Below, one piece after another: positions 25,135 to 34,154 of a DNA stretch of 64,000 nt (position 1 is the first letter of the stretch; each line of letters opens with the position of its first letter). The DNA is from Roseomonas sp. HF4 (GTDB lineage Bacteria; Pseudomonadota; Alphaproteobacteria; Acetobacterales; Acetobacteraceae). A program made the position numbers and the translations under genes. The stretch spans positions 1 through 64,000 of the forward strand of contig NZ_STGD01000007.1 of assembly GCF_005222755.1 (NCBI RefSeq), written 5' to 3'. The notes under the pieces are model-generated. The model had not been told where the DNA came from. It searched no databases and was given only the letters and a program-made list of their open reading frames with translations.

Positions 25135-25371
25135 GGCCGAAGACCCCCGGAAGATGACCTCTGGTAAGATTTGGCGGCGCCGGCCCGATTGCAACCGGGC
25201 CGGGCGCGGTCATGCCGGCGGCCGCATGCGCCGGCTCGTGAAGCAGCCGCGCGGCCGCCGGCATGTCCTTGATTTCCCGCGCGGCCGCCACGTCGGGTCG
25301 CATCGAAGCGAGCGTCGATGGGCGCCCGCCAACCCTGCGCGCGGAAGCGTCCGGCCATGCGGCCGGCCGTA

Positions 25372-25635
25372 TCAGTCCGCGGCGGGTGGTGCGGCGGCGA
25401 GCACGGCCGGCGGCAGGCCCGCATCGGCCTGCGGCGCCAGGGTGCGCGCGGTCAGCGCCCAGGCGACCACCAGCGCCGGCAGCGCCCAGGCTGCGAAGGG
25501 CATGAGGTTGGTCAGGCCGAGTGCGAGCGGCACGGCGGCTGCGGCCAGCGCCAGCACGAGGCCGCCGCCGAGGTCGAGGACCGCGAGCGCCATGGCGGCC
25601 GCGCCGGCGGCGTAAAATCCGAATCGGGCCATCAT
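25372..25635 (-). CDS. Small hydrophobic membrane protein, unknown
   Basis: This 87-residue frame encodes two to three hydrophobic segments (about 5-40 and 43-62) and an Ala/Pro-rich tail. Codon third positions are nearly all G or C, as in neighbouring true genes, which supports it being real. No family is recognised. ATGATG at the start leaves two choices. The 237 bases between it and ispH, and the 79 bases on its other side, show no further gene. Confidence 0.55.
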   Translation of the reverse strand: MMARFGFYAAGAAAMALAVLDLGGGLVLALAAAAVPLALGLTNLMPFAAWALPALVVAWALTARTLAPQADAGLPPAVLAAAPPAAD

Positions 25636-25714
25636 CGGCGGGGTTCCCGGTGCATCCTGCGGGCCGCAGACTGCCCCCGCGCCGGTTAACCGAATATTGC
25701 CGCCGTCCCGCGCG

Positions 25715-26824
25715 TCACCAGCCGTTCACGCGGTCCCAGACCGCCACGACATCGCGCCCGCCATTCACCACGTGATAGCGATCATGGGCCGCGACGGTCA
25801 GGCAGGTGTGGTTGGGCGCGATCCGCGCCAGCGCGCCGACCGGCAGGCGGTCGAAGGGGAGCGGCGCCTCGCCGCGCACCTCCCCGTGCTCCTGGTGCGT
25901 GCGCGCCACGATGGCCTCCCCGAAGGCGGGCTTGCCGTCGAGGTCGAGCACCAGGCCGAAGCCGTAGTCCTTCGGGGCCTTCTCGGTGCTGCGGTCCTTC
26001 GACAGCGCGATGGCGCCGGCATCGACGAGCACGGCGTTGCGGTCGGGCTTGCGGCCCGTGACGGCCGTCAGGACCGTCACGGCGATGTCGTCCATGCCAT
26101 GCGTGCCGATCTGCGCCTGGAACAGGTCGCCGAACATGTAGACGCCGGCCCGGATGTCCGTGATGCCCGACATGTCGCGGCCATACAGGGCGGTGGGGGA
26201 GGAACCGAGGGAGACGACCTCCACCGCGAGTCCGGCCGCGCGCAGGCGGTCCGCGGCCAGGACCGCGCCGCGGTGCTCGGCATCGGCCACCGCTTCCATG
26301 CCGGCCGTGCTGCGCTCGGCATAGGAATGCCCGGCATGGGTCATGATGCCGGCGCAGCGCGCGCCGAGGCGCCCGGCGATTGCCGTCAGCAGGTACGAAT
26401 CCGGCGCGACGCCGCCACGCCCCTCGCCGCAATCGACCTCGACCAATGCGCGGAGCGGGCCCGGATGCGCGGCGATGGCTGCGGCGACATCGATGTCGTC
26501 CGTGATGACCTTCACGTCGCAGCCCTGCGCGTTCAGCGCCGCGATGGCGTCGAGCTTCGCCGGCGTGATGCAGACCGCATAGATCTGGTCGCGGAAGCCG
26601 CCGCCGGCGAAGTAGCGCGCCTCGGCCACCGTGCTCACGGTGATGGGACCCTTGCCCGGCGCGGCGAGGTCCGCGACCGCGAGCGACTTCGCCGTCTTCA
26701 TGTGCGGCCGCAGCACGAGCCCCGGATGGCGAGCCACCGCCGCCGCCATGCGCGCCAGGTTGCGCTTCAGGATGCCGAGGTCGAGCACGAGGCAGGGTGT
26801 CGGCAGGTCGTCGAGCGTGGTCAC
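25715..26824 (-). CDS. DSD1-family PLP enzyme (D-serine dehydratase / D-threonine aldolase-like)
   Basis: This 369-residue enzyme has an alanine-racemase-type barrel with the PLP lysine K43 in LRPHMKTAKS. The C-terminal metal site reads NH-T-C (H339, C341). The His-x-Cys pair is that of eukaryote-type D-serine dehydratases, whereas D-threonine aldolases have His-x-Asp, so a D-amino acid dehydratase activity is somewhat favoured. It starts at a GTG overlapping the M81 peptidase stop (GTGA), and is last of a four-gene operon. Confidence 0.82.
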   Translation of the reverse strand: MTTLDDLPTPCLVLDLGILKRNLARMAAAVARHPGLVLRPHMKTAKSLAVADLAAPGKGPITVSTVAEARYFAGGGFRDQIYAVCITPAKLDAIAALNAQGCDVKVITDDIDVAAAIAAHPGPLRALVEVDCGEGRGGVAPDSYLLTAIAGRLGARCAGIMTHAGHSYAERSTAGMEAVADAEHRGAVLAADRLRAAGLAVEVVSLGSSPTALYGRDMSGITDIRAGVYMFGDLFQAQIGTHGMDDIAVTVLTAVTGRKPDRNAVLVDAGAIALSKDRSTEKAPKDYGFGLVLDLDGKPAFGEAIVARTHQEHGEVRGEAPLPFDRLPVGALARIAPNHTCLTVAAHDRYHVVNGGRDVVAVWDRVNGW

Positions 26825-28323
26825 GGCCAGGTGGTCTCCTTGTCCATCGGCAGCACCGGCCGCGGCAGGTGCTTCCAGGCGAAGGACGCGAGGTTGGGCG
26901 AGGTCAGGCCCGGGCAGTCCACCTCCACGATCTGCTCGTGCTTGAAGAACTCGTCGAAGCCGCCGCGGAAATGGCCGCGGGACTTCACGACGACCGCGCG
27001 CGCGCGGCCGATGTCGAGGCCGAGATGTTCGAGGAAGACCGGGTCCGCGCATTGCGTGCGGGCCTCGATCACCACCACGGCGATGCCGCCGATCTGCAGC
27101 CACGCCGTGCGCCCGAGCCGCACGGTCCGCCCGGCGTAGATGCCGCGCCGGCCGACCACCACGCCGTCGGAGAGCGCCTTGACCTCCGCCTCCGCCGCGA
27201 AGGGCTTTGAGAACGGGTCATCCGCCGCCACGGCGCGGTTGAAGTGGGCGGTGAAGCGGGCGCCGACACCCTTCGCATGCGCCTCGGCCGCCAGCGGCGC
27301 GTCAGCGATGATGCCGATGATGGCGTCCTGGATGCCCGCCGCGTGGAAGGCCTCCAGGATCCACATGGTGTTGCCGCGCCCGCCGCCACCGGGGTTGTCG
27401 GCGACATCGGCGAAGGCGAGCGGCACGGGGCTTTCCTTGGCCAGCCGCACGGCGTCGGGCAGCGATGTCAGCTTGGCCACGAAGCGGCCGCGCCGGTCCC
27501 AGGCGGCTTCCGCCAGGCGCTGCGCCAGCGCCTCGGCGGCGTCGCGTTCCGTTGCGGTGACGATGACGGACAACCCGTTGAACGGCGTGTCGCCGTAGGA
27601 GAAGCCGCCCATCACCGAGACGTTCGCGATGCGCGGGTCCTGCGCCGCCAGATCCTGGCCGAGGTCGATCACCTCCGCATAGGGCCCCTGCGCCGTCAGC
27701 AGCGCCGTCTGCGGCGAGACGATCGGCAGGCGGCGATGGGCGCGGTGGAAGCGTTCCCCGGCCAGCAGCCGGCGCAGCAGGGCCGCGCATTCCGCGCCGC
27801 GCTCGCGCATGTCGAGATGCGGGTTGGTGCGGTAGCCGACGAAGGCATCGACCGTCGCGACCATGCGCTCCGAGACATTGGCGTGCAGGTCGTAGGAACA
27901 GACGAAGGGGATGTCGCCCAGGATCTCCCGCACCAGGGCCTGCAGCGTGCCTTCCGGGTCGTGGTCCGCGGTCGCGAGGCCGGCGCCGTGCATGATGGAA
28001 TAGACGCCGTCGGCCTTGCCCTTGAGCGCCGTCAGCCCCGCGCGCCAGACCGCCATCATCGCGTCGAAATCGGCCTGCTCGACGGGGCCGTTGGGCTCGG
28101 CCGTGGCGATCATGACCGGCAGCGGCGTCCAGGGCCCGGTGGCGTTCATGCCTTCGAGGAAGCCGGTCAGCTCTGCCGGCGCGCGCGGTGCGGGCTTCGC
28201 CGCCTCCTCCAGGATCGCCTGGCCCTCCAGGTAGCAGCGCTGGTCGAAGTCGGCTCGGCGTGCGGCGGGCGCGAAGCGGTTGCACTCGATCGAGAAGCCG
28301 AGGATGGCGATGCGCGGTGTCAT
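26821..28323 (-). CDS. M81-family metallopeptidase (MlrC-like)
   Basis: This 500-residue protein resembles MlrC, the zinc peptidase that degrades linearised microcystin; most homologues act on other unknown compounds. Visible blocks are ILGFSIECNRFAP (N-terminus), SIMHGAGLATADHDPEG, SYDLHANVSERM, VGYRTNPHLDMRERG and the C-terminal ADNPGGGGRGNTMWIL. It is coupled at both ends by 4-base overlaps, with DUF6653 before and a D-amino-acid PLP enzyme after. This suggests turnover of peptides or amides containing D-residues (inference). Confidence 0.88.
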   Translation of the reverse strand: MTPRIAILGFSIECNRFAPAARRADFDQRCYLEGQAILEEAAKPAPRAPAELTGFLEGMNATGPWTPLPVMIATAEPNGPVEQADFDAMMAVWRAGLTALKGKADGVYSIMHGAGLATADHDPEGTLQALVREILGDIPFVCSYDLHANVSERMVATVDAFVGYRTNPHLDMRERGAECAALLRRLLAGERFHRAHRRLPIVSPQTALLTAQGPYAEVIDLGQDLAAQDPRIANVSVMGGFSYGDTPFNGLSVIVTATERDAAEALAQRLAEAAWDRRGRFVAKLTSLPDAVRLAKESPVPLAFADVADNPGGGGRGNTMWILEAFHAAGIQDAIIGIIADAPLAAEAHAKGVGARFTAHFNRAVAADDPFSKPFAAEAEVKALSDGVVVGRRGIYAGRTVRLGRTAWLQIGGIAVVVIEARTQCADPVFLEHLGLDIGRARAVVVKSRGHFRGGFDEFFKHEQIVEVDCPGLTSPNLASFAWKHLPRPVLPMDKETTWP

Positions 28324-28805
28324 TCCGTGTCCTTCGTCATGTCGTGGTGCAGCCGGACCATGCGGTCCAGGAACCACATCTTGGCCAGCGTGGCGATGGC
28401 CACGCCGAAGACCGTCGCCCAGGGGTCGAGCACCGCGAGGCCATAGGCGGCGACCGCCACGCCCGCGACGTTGGCGCCGGTCAGGATGTTCGGGATCCGC
28501 CGGTGCCGCAACGGCACGGGCACCGCATCGCGCGCAAGCCAGATGCGTTCGCCGAGCACGGCGCGCGTCATCCAGGCATCCATGCGCCGCGGCGGTGGAA
28601 AGAGCCGCGGGTTCACCCAGATCCAGGCCAGCACGGCCGCGACGGCGGGCAGCGCCCACCAGCCGATCCAGGCACGGCTCCAGGCCGCGAGCGCCAGCAG
28701 CGGCAGGGACGGCAGGCGCGTCCAGCCCGACCAGGGGTTCGCATGCCTTGCCCAGGCGGCCTCGTCCATCCGGAAGGCGGCCGCGATTCGTCGTTCCGGC
28801 GTCAT
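28320..28805 (-). CDS. DUF6653-type membrane protein
   Basis: This 161-residue protein opens with an amphipathic region DEAAWARHANPWSGWTRL, typical of DUF6653, then has hydrophobic segments at about 31-47, 49-66 and 108-140. A charged loop NPRLFPPPRRMDAWMTRAVL lies between. Function is unknown. It overlaps the M81 gene by 4 bases and follows threonine synthase by 4 bases, so it is clearly part of that operon. Confidence 0.7.
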   Translation of the reverse strand: MTPERRIAAAFRMDEAAWARHANPWSGWTRLPSLPLLALAAWSRAWIGWWALPAVAAVLAWIWVNPRLFPPPRRMDAWMTRAVLGERIWLARDAVPVPLRHRRIPNILTGANVAGVAVAAYGLAVLDPWATVFGVAIATLAKMWFLDRMVRLHHDMTKDTE

Positions 28806-28809
28806 GCGT

Positions 28810-29934
28810 TCAGATCGCGACGCCCAGCATCTCCGCGATGCGCGGCGTTGATTTCAGGCCGGTGCCGGTCAGCACCACCACCGTCGTCTCGTCGGCACGG
28901 ATGGTGCCCGCCTCGACAAGCCGCGCGAAGGCGGCGGCAGCCTGGGCGCAGGTCGGCTCGACGTAGATTCCCGTCCGCGCGAGGTCGAGCGTCGCCTGCG
29001 CGATCTCCGCCTCGCCGAGCATCACCGCGCCGCCGCCGCTCTCGCGCAGCACCTGGTTCACTTCCGCCGTGCGCAGCGGCTGGGCGATGGCGGTGCCCTC
29101 GGCGATGGTCGGTTGCGCCGGCACGGCGGGCTGGCCCAGGAAGGCGCGGGCGATCGGCGCACAATTCTCCGGCTGCGCGGCGAAGATGCGCGGCAGGCGC
29201 GTTATCTCCCCCGCGCGGAGCAATTCCGCGAAGCCGATGCCGCAGCCGAGCACGTTCGACCCCGCGCCGCATGGCACGATGACGTTGTCGGGTGCGACGA
29301 AGCCGAGGTCCTCCCACAACTCGTAGGCCAGCGTCTTGGTGCCGTGCAGGAAGAAGGGGTGCCAGTTGTGGCTGGCGTAGAAGATGCGCTCCGCCTCGGC
29401 CAGCGCGGCATCGGCGCAATCCTGCCGGCTGCCGGGAATGAGGCGGATCGTGGCGCCGGACGCGCGCGACTGCACGGTCTTGGCGGGCGAGGTGCTGGCG
29501 GGGACGAAGATCGTGGCCGCCATGCCGCCCGCCGCTGCATAGGCCGACACGGCGGCGCCGCCATTGCCGGAGGAATCCTCCAGCACGTCGGTCACGCCCT
29601 GCGCCCGCAGCAGCGACAGCATCACGGAGGCGCCGCGGTCCTTGAAGGATCCGGTCGGCATGAACCATTCGCATTTCAAAAGCGCCGAGGCGCCGGCGAT
29701 CACGCGGGGCACGAGCGGCGTGCAGCCCTCCCCCATGCTGATCGGGTCGTCCGGCACGAAGGGCAGCGCGCCGGCGTAGCGCCAGATCGAGCGGTCTTCC
29801 TGCCGGATCGCGTCGCGCCCGATGCCGGGCAGCGGGGTCAGGAGAAGGGGCGCGCGGTCGTCGCCGCACCAGCGCGGCGCGTCGAGCGGGTAGGTGCGCC
29901 CCGAGCGGGGGTCGAGATAGGCGATGGCGGTCAT
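28810..29934 (-). CDS. Threonine synthase-like PLP enzyme
   Basis: This 374-residue fold-type II PLP enzyme has the PLP lysine K98 in MPTGSFKDRGASVML, substrate loop SSGNGGAAVSAYAAAGG and glycine-rich phosphate loop PCGAGSNVLGCG. It resembles the short threonine synthases, which turn O-phosphohomoserine into threonine, but many such proteins in catabolic operons are threonine dehydratases or diaminopropionate lyases. Its place at the head of a peptide/D-amino-acid operon, away from thrA or thrB, makes a degradative role possible. Confidence 0.82.
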   Translation of the reverse strand: MTAIAYLDPRSGRTYPLDAPRWCGDDRAPLLLTPLPGIGRDAIRQEDRSIWRYAGALPFVPDDPISMGEGCTPLVPRVIAGASALLKCEWFMPTGSFKDRGASVMLSLLRAQGVTDVLEDSSGNGGAAVSAYAAAGGMAATIFVPASTSPAKTVQSRASGATIRLIPGSRQDCADAALAEAERIFYASHNWHPFFLHGTKTLAYELWEDLGFVAPDNVIVPCGAGSNVLGCGIGFAELLRAGEITRLPRIFAAQPENCAPIARAFLGQPAVPAQPTIAEGTAIAQPLRTAEVNQVLRESGGGAVMLGEAEIAQATLDLARTGIYVEPTCAQAAAAFARLVEAGTIRADETTVVVLTGTGLKSTPRIAEMLGVAI

Positions 29935-29985
29935 GGCGGCAGAGCCTCGCTTGCCCGGCGCCGCGCGGCAAGGGATGCTCGGCCC

Positions 29986-31086
29986 ATGACCGATGATGCC
30001 GACGCCGTCCTCCGCCTGGCCGCCGATCTCGTGGCGATCGACAGCCGTTCCTCCGTCTCGAACGTCGCCGTGGCTGAACGGCTGGAGGCGGAACTGAAGG
30101 GGTTCGACGTCGCCCATGTCGACTACGCGGACGCGAACGGCGTGGCGAAGCGCGCGCTGGTGGCGCATCGCGGCCCGCCCGGTGGCTTCGCGCTGTCCGG
30201 CCACATGGACACGGTGCCCGAGACCGGCTGGACCGACCCGCCCTGGACGCCGCGGATCGCAGGCGGCGTGCTGCACGGCCTCGGGTCGGTGGACATGAAG
30301 GGGCCGGTCGCGGCCTGCGTCATCGCGGCGCGCGGCATGCCGGCGGAGGTGCCCGTGACGCTGCTGCTGACGGCGGACGAGGAGACGACGAAGCAGGGTG
30401 CCCGCGCCGTGGCCGCGTCCGAGGCCGCGCGGGCGCTCGGCCTGAGGGGCATCGTGGTGGCGGAGCCGACCGGCCTCGCGCCGGTGCGCGGCCATCGCAG
30501 CCACATCGAATACACTGCCGTCGCCTCGGGGGTGCAGGCGCATTCCTCGACCGGGCAGGGGGTGAACGCGAACTGGGCGCTGATCCCGTTCCTGGCCGAG
30601 ATCAAGGCGGTGTTCGAGCGCCTGCGCAACGACCCCGCCCTGCACGACGCGGCCTACGACCCGCCCTTCTCGGACTTCAACCTCGTGCTCGACAACCACG
30701 GCACGGCGGTCAACGTGACGGTCGCCAGGGCCACGGCGCGGATCAAGTTCCGCCGCAGCCGGAACGTGGATTATTCCGGGATCGAGGCTGCGGTGCAGGC
30801 GGCCGCGGCGCGCGCCGGCGTCACGCTGACCGAGAAGCGCGAAGGCACGCCGCCCGAACTGCCGGCCGACCATCCGCTCGTGCGCCTGGCCGTGGCCGAG
30901 GCGGGCCAGGCCGCGCGCACCGCGCCCTACGGCACCGACGCCAGCGAATTGCAGGACCTGGCGCCCTGCGTCGTGCTCGGCCCCGGTTCGATCGCCACCG
31001 CGCATACGCCGCGCGAATGCGTGGCCGCGGCGGACCTCGCGGCGGCGGTGCCGCTGTTCCGGCGCCTCCTCGCCGCCGGGGCTTGA
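29986..31086 (+). CDS. M20-family metallopeptidase (ArgE/DapE-like)
   Basis: This 366-residue zinc hydrolase removes acyl groups or cleaves dipeptides. Metal residues H73 and D75 (ALSGHMDTVPETGW), D103 (GLGSVDMKGPVAA), catalytic E132 and metal E133 (TADEETTKQG) are visible, and the dimerisation domain occupies about 170-280. Its ATG is 51 bases from the divergent threonine synthase start, and it may share control with that operon. Substrate is unknown; acetylornithine deacetylase and succinyl-diaminopimelate desuccinylase are related. Confidence 0.87.
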   Translation: MTDDADAVLRLAADLVAIDSRSSVSNVAVAERLEAELKGFDVAHVDYADANGVAKRALVAHRGPPGGFALSGHMDTVPETGWTDPPWTPRIAGGVLHGLGSVDMKGPVAACVIAARGMPAEVPVTLLLTADEETTKQGARAVAASEAARALGLRGIVVAEPTGLAPVRGHRSHIEYTAVASGVQAHSSTGQGVNANWALIPFLAEIKAVFERLRNDPALHDAAYDPPFSDFNLVLDNHGTAVNVTVARATARIKFRRSRNVDYSGIEAAVQAAAARAGVTLTEKREGTPPELPADHPLVRLAVAEAGQAARTAPYGTDASELQDLAPCVVLGPGSIATAHTPRECVAAADLAAAVPLFRRLLAAGA

Positions 31087-31149
31087 CCTTCCGCAAGGAC
31101 GCCGCCGCCGGTCTCGTCCAGCCTATGCGCCAAGGCACGGGAGAAGCAC

Positions 31150-31704
31150 ATGGCCGTTCCGGTCCGGATCACATTCAACGGCGTGGATTCCTCCGAGGCG
31201 ATGGAGGCGCGCATTCGCGAGAAGGCCGAGAGGCTCGCCCGCTTCGCGGGATCCATCCTCGACTGCCACGTCACGGTGGAGGCGCCGCACCGGCATCATC
31301 ACCAGGGCAAGCTTTACCGCGTGCTGGTCGAGATCGACGTGCCGCGCGGGCGCATCGTCGCCGGGGAGAACGGCTCGCAGGACCACGCGCACGAGGACCC
31401 CTACGTCGCGCTGCGCGACGCCTTCGCCGCCGCGACACGGCAGCTGGAGGATCATGTCCGCAAGCTGGACGGCGCCGTGAAGCACCATGAGCCCGTGCTG
31501 GCCCATGGCCGCGTCGCGCGCTTCATCGCCGGCGAGGATTACGGCTTCATCGAGACCGAGGCGGGCGAGGAAGTGTATTTCCACCGCAACGCCGTCGCGA
31601 AGCATGGCTTCGACCGGCTCAAGGTCGGCGATGCCGTGCATGTGGCCGTGACCGAGGGCGAGAAGGGCCCGCAGGCGAGCGCGGTGCATCCCGTCGGCGC
31701 GTAG
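31150..31704 (+). CDS. HPF/RaiA ribosome-associated protein fused to a cold-shock domain
   Basis: The 184-residue protein has an HPF-type N-terminal domain (about 1-110: VPVRITFNGVDSSEAMEARI, CHVTVEAPHRHHHQGKLYRV and DPYVALRDAFAAATRQLED). A C-terminal OB-fold cold-shock domain follows (about 118-182) with RNP1-like DYGFIETEAGEEVYFH. HPF proteins silence ribosomes in stationary phase; the added RNA-binding domain may anchor or localise it. The classical long HPF has a different, dimerising C-terminus. It stands alone with a terminator after it. Confidence 0.88.
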   Translation: MAVPVRITFNGVDSSEAMEARIREKAERLARFAGSILDCHVTVEAPHRHHHQGKLYRVLVEIDVPRGRIVAGENGSQDHAHEDPYVALRDAFAAATRQLEDHVRKLDGAVKHHEPVLAHGRVARFIAGEDYGFIETEAGEEVYFHRNAVAKHGFDRLKVGDAVHVAVTEGEKGPQASAVHPVGA

Positions 31705-31749
31705 CGCCGCGCCCCGTGCGCGGCGCGGGAATGTCGGGCCTGCGGCCCG
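31705..31749. terminator. Two stem-loops between convergent genes
   Basis: CGCCGCGC-CCCGT-GCGCGGCG (31705-31725) and CGGGCC-TGC-GGCCCG (31735-31749) are perfect stems in the 70-base gap between the HPF-fusion and asparaginase genes. They could terminate both. No T-tract is present. Confidence 0.55.
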
Positions 31750-31774
31750 CCGGGGGTCCGGCGGAGCAGAGGCG

Positions 31775-32776
31775 TCAGGCCGGCAGCGTGACCCGCACCT
31801 CGCCGACTGTGTGCCCATTGCTGTCCCGGATCGCGCCTTCCGCCGCGGCGGCCACCGCCTCCGCCGCGTCGAGCAGGCCGAGGCGGCCGAGCAGCGCCGC
31901 GAAGACGCCCATCTTCGCCCGCGCCGCGCCGTCGGCGAGCTTGACCGCGATCCCGAGCCCGCGCTCCGGCACGAAGCCCACGACATAGCCCTCGGCGCCG
32001 CCCTTCAGCAGTACGCGGCCCTGAGTCGCCCGTACGATCTGCCCGGTCGGGCTGCCGCGCCCGGAAAGATGGTCGGGATAGGCGCGGATCGCCGATTGCA
32101 GGCGGCGGATCGCGCTGCGCCGCTGGTCAGTCGCGACCTTCGCCGCGGCCCAGCGCGCCGCGGCCTGCGCCATGCGCGCCATCGGCAGCGCGAGCGCGGG
32201 CAGGCCGCAGCCGTCCACGCCCCGCGGCAGCCGGGCGGCATCCTCGCCCAGCAGTTCCGAGAAGGCCTCGAGATAGAGGCGCTGCGCCGGATGCGCCGGG
32301 TCGTCGTAGCCCGCGACCGGCGCGCCGATGTGCTTCGCCAGCGTGAGGAAGCCGCAATGCTTGCCCGAGCAGTTGTGGAAGACGCGGGACCGATCGCCGC
32401 CCGCGCGGATCACGCCGATCTGGTCGGCCTGCGCGCGCGGCAGGTCCGGGCCGCAGACCAGCGCGGATTCGGCGAGCCCGAGCCGCTCCAGCCAGCCGCG
32501 CACCAGCGCGACCTGGAAATCCTCCGCGCTGTGGGAGGCGCAGGCCAGCGCGAGATGCTCCTCGGTCAGGCCGGCCGCGTCCGCCGCGCCGCTTTCCACC
32601 AGCGGGATCGCCTGGAACGGCTTGAGGGAGGAGCGCGGGAAGGTGACGAAGGACGGGTCGCCCCAGGAGAGCAGGATGCGCCCTTCCGCATCCGCGACCA
32701 CCGCGACGCCGTGGTGCAGGCTTTCCAGGATTCCGCCGCGGCGGGTCTCGGCCATCGGGACGAAGGTGGAGTTCAC
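31775..32776 (-). CDS. ansA: L-asparaginase, Rhizobium etli AnsA (ReAV) type
   Basis: This 333-residue enzyme hydrolyses asparagine to aspartate and ammonia. It belongs to the serine-lysine class unrelated to the bacterial type I/II threonine enzymes. The first tandem is S49/K52 (TFPRSSLKPFQ). S81 lies in LACASHSAEDF, and zinc ligands C136, K139 (HNCSGKHCG) and C190 (GVDGCGLPA) are all one position from the published ReAV residues. Its ATG overlaps the upstream glycosyltransferase stop by 4 bases, an unexplained partnership. Confidence 0.9.
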   Translation of the reverse strand: MNSTFVPMAETRRGGILESLHHGVAVVADAEGRILLSWGDPSFVTFPRSSLKPFQAIPLVESGAADAAGLTEEHLALACASHSAEDFQVALVRGWLERLGLAESALVCGPDLPRAQADQIGVIRAGGDRSRVFHNCSGKHCGFLTLAKHIGAPVAGYDDPAHPAQRLYLEAFSELLGEDAARLPRGVDGCGLPALALPMARMAQAAARWAAAKVATDQRRSAIRRLQSAIRAYPDHLSGRGSPTGQIVRATQGRVLLKGGAEGYVVGFVPERGLGIAVKLADGAARAKMGVFAALLGRLGLLDAAEAVAAAAEGAIRDSNGHTVGEVRVTLPA

Positions 32777-34038
32777 GGCATGTCCTCGGATTCGGGAATG
32801 GCGTCGGTGCCGGGCCTGCCCTCCAGCACGGCGTCGAACAGCGCGACCTGCTTCGGGAGGCAGATGCCGTGCAGGTCGAATCGTTCGAGCATCGTGCGCC
32901 GCGCTGCCTTGCGCAGCGGCATGTGGCGGTCGGGGTTTGCCAGCGCGTCGACCACCGCATCGGCCAGGCGCGCATGGTCGAAGAAGGGCAGCAGGATGCC
33001 GTTCTCCCCGTCGCGCACCACCTCGGCCAGCGGCGCGGTGTCGGAGCCGATGATCGGCGCCTCGCAGCCCATGGCCTCCACCAGCGACCAGGACAGGACG
33101 AAGGGGTAGGTGTAGTAGATGTGCGCCCGCGTGATGCGGAACAGCGCGACCAGCCCTTCATGCGGGATGCGCCCGGTGAAGTGGACGCGCGCCATGTCGA
33201 GCTTCGCGCCGACCTCCTCGAGCATCAGGGCCTTCCAGGACCGGCCGTCGGCGGGCATGCGCCCGTAGCCGCGCTCCTCGCCGCCCACGATCACCGCATG
33301 CGCCTGCGGGCGACGCGCCAGGATCTCGGGCAGTGCGCGCATGAAGACGTCGAAGCCGCGATAGGGCTCGAGGTTGCGGGAGACGAAGGTCAGGATCTCG
33401 TCGCCCCTGGTCACCGTGTGCCCGTCCGGCAGCTTGACCGTCCCCGGGCCGTCCGGCGTCGCGAAGGCGGCATCCACGCCCTCGTGCACCACCGAGGTCC
33501 GCGCCCGGATGCCGGCGGGGTAGCGGCTGCGCTGCCAGAGCGTGGGGGAGACGCCCCAGTCGGTCGCCTCCAGCGAGGCGAGCTGCGTCATGTTGAGCGT
33601 GCGCACCCGCGCGGCCTCGTCGAGCGTGACCTCCTGCGCCGGGTCGAAGCCGATGTCGCCCTCCGCCGGGCGGTAGAAGTACTCGCAGTACTGCAGCTGC
33701 TTCGCATCGGGGAAGACGTCGCGGAGGTAGAGCGCCTCCCCCCAGCCTGGGTGGCAGCAGATGATGTCGGGCACGAACCCCTTCTGCTTCAGCGTGATGA
33801 GAGCGCGCGCGACGGCCTGCCCGCGCCGCACGGCGGCCTCGACCGGGCGGAGGTAGCGGTGCGTCTTTTCGCCCGCGCCCTCCGGCGTCGGATAGCGGAG
33901 GTGCTGCGGGCCGGGCGGGACGGCGTTCGGACGTTCGCCCAGGCCGATCACGCGGGCCCCCTTCCGCTGCGCGATCGCGGGGGCGAGGTGCCGGTACTGG
34001 CCCGGGAAGTTCTGGTGGATGAACAGCGCCTGGACCAC
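32773..34038 (-). CDS. GT4-family glycosyltransferase
   Basis: This 421-residue GT-B enzyme starts with ALFIHQNFPGQYRHLAPAIA, the hallmark of the Glyco_trans_4_3 N-terminal domain. The C-terminal half contains VSRNLEPYRGFDVFMRALPE, VGGEERGYG and the sugar-nucleotide EAMGCEAPIIGSDTAPLAEV region. It transfers a sugar from an activated donor to an unknown acceptor on the cytoplasmic side. A GTG start at 34038 is chosen because GGAGGAAGGG lies just upstream, and HQNFP then falls at the usual position. It overlaps the asparaginase start. Confidence 0.86.
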   Translation of the reverse strand: MVQALFIHQNFPGQYRHLAPAIAQRKGARVIGLGERPNAVPPGPQHLRYPTPEGAGEKTHRYLRPVEAAVRRGQAVARALITLKQKGFVPDIICCHPGWGEALYLRDVFPDAKQLQYCEYFYRPAEGDIGFDPAQEVTLDEAARVRTLNMTQLASLEATDWGVSPTLWQRSRYPAGIRARTSVVHEGVDAAFATPDGPGTVKLPDGHTVTRGDEILTFVSRNLEPYRGFDVFMRALPEILARRPQAHAVIVGGEERGYGRMPADGRSWKALMLEEVGAKLDMARVHFTGRIPHEGLVALFRITRAHIYYTYPFVLSWSLVEAMGCEAPIIGSDTAPLAEVVRDGENGILLPFFDHARLADAVVDALANPDRHMPLRKAARRTMLERFDLHGICLPKQVALFDAVLEGRPGTDAIPESEDMP

Positions 34039-34154
34039 GCGAGCCCTTCCTCCTGACGTGCCTCGCTTGATGCCGCCAATCGCCGCGTGCGGCAACGGGG
34101 CGTCTGGCGGCGCGCGGCCGCTGGGGTCAGGATGACAGCGACTCAGGACATGGG

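Noticed and set aside
25135..25371. TAAGAT near 25164 as a plus-strand promoter
   Set aside because: No gene follows on that strand and no -35 is correctly spaced.
25715..26824. Naming the DSD1-family protein as D-threonine aldolase
   Set aside because: The C-terminal metal motif is His-x-Cys rather than His-x-Asp, so a firm aldolase label is not supported.
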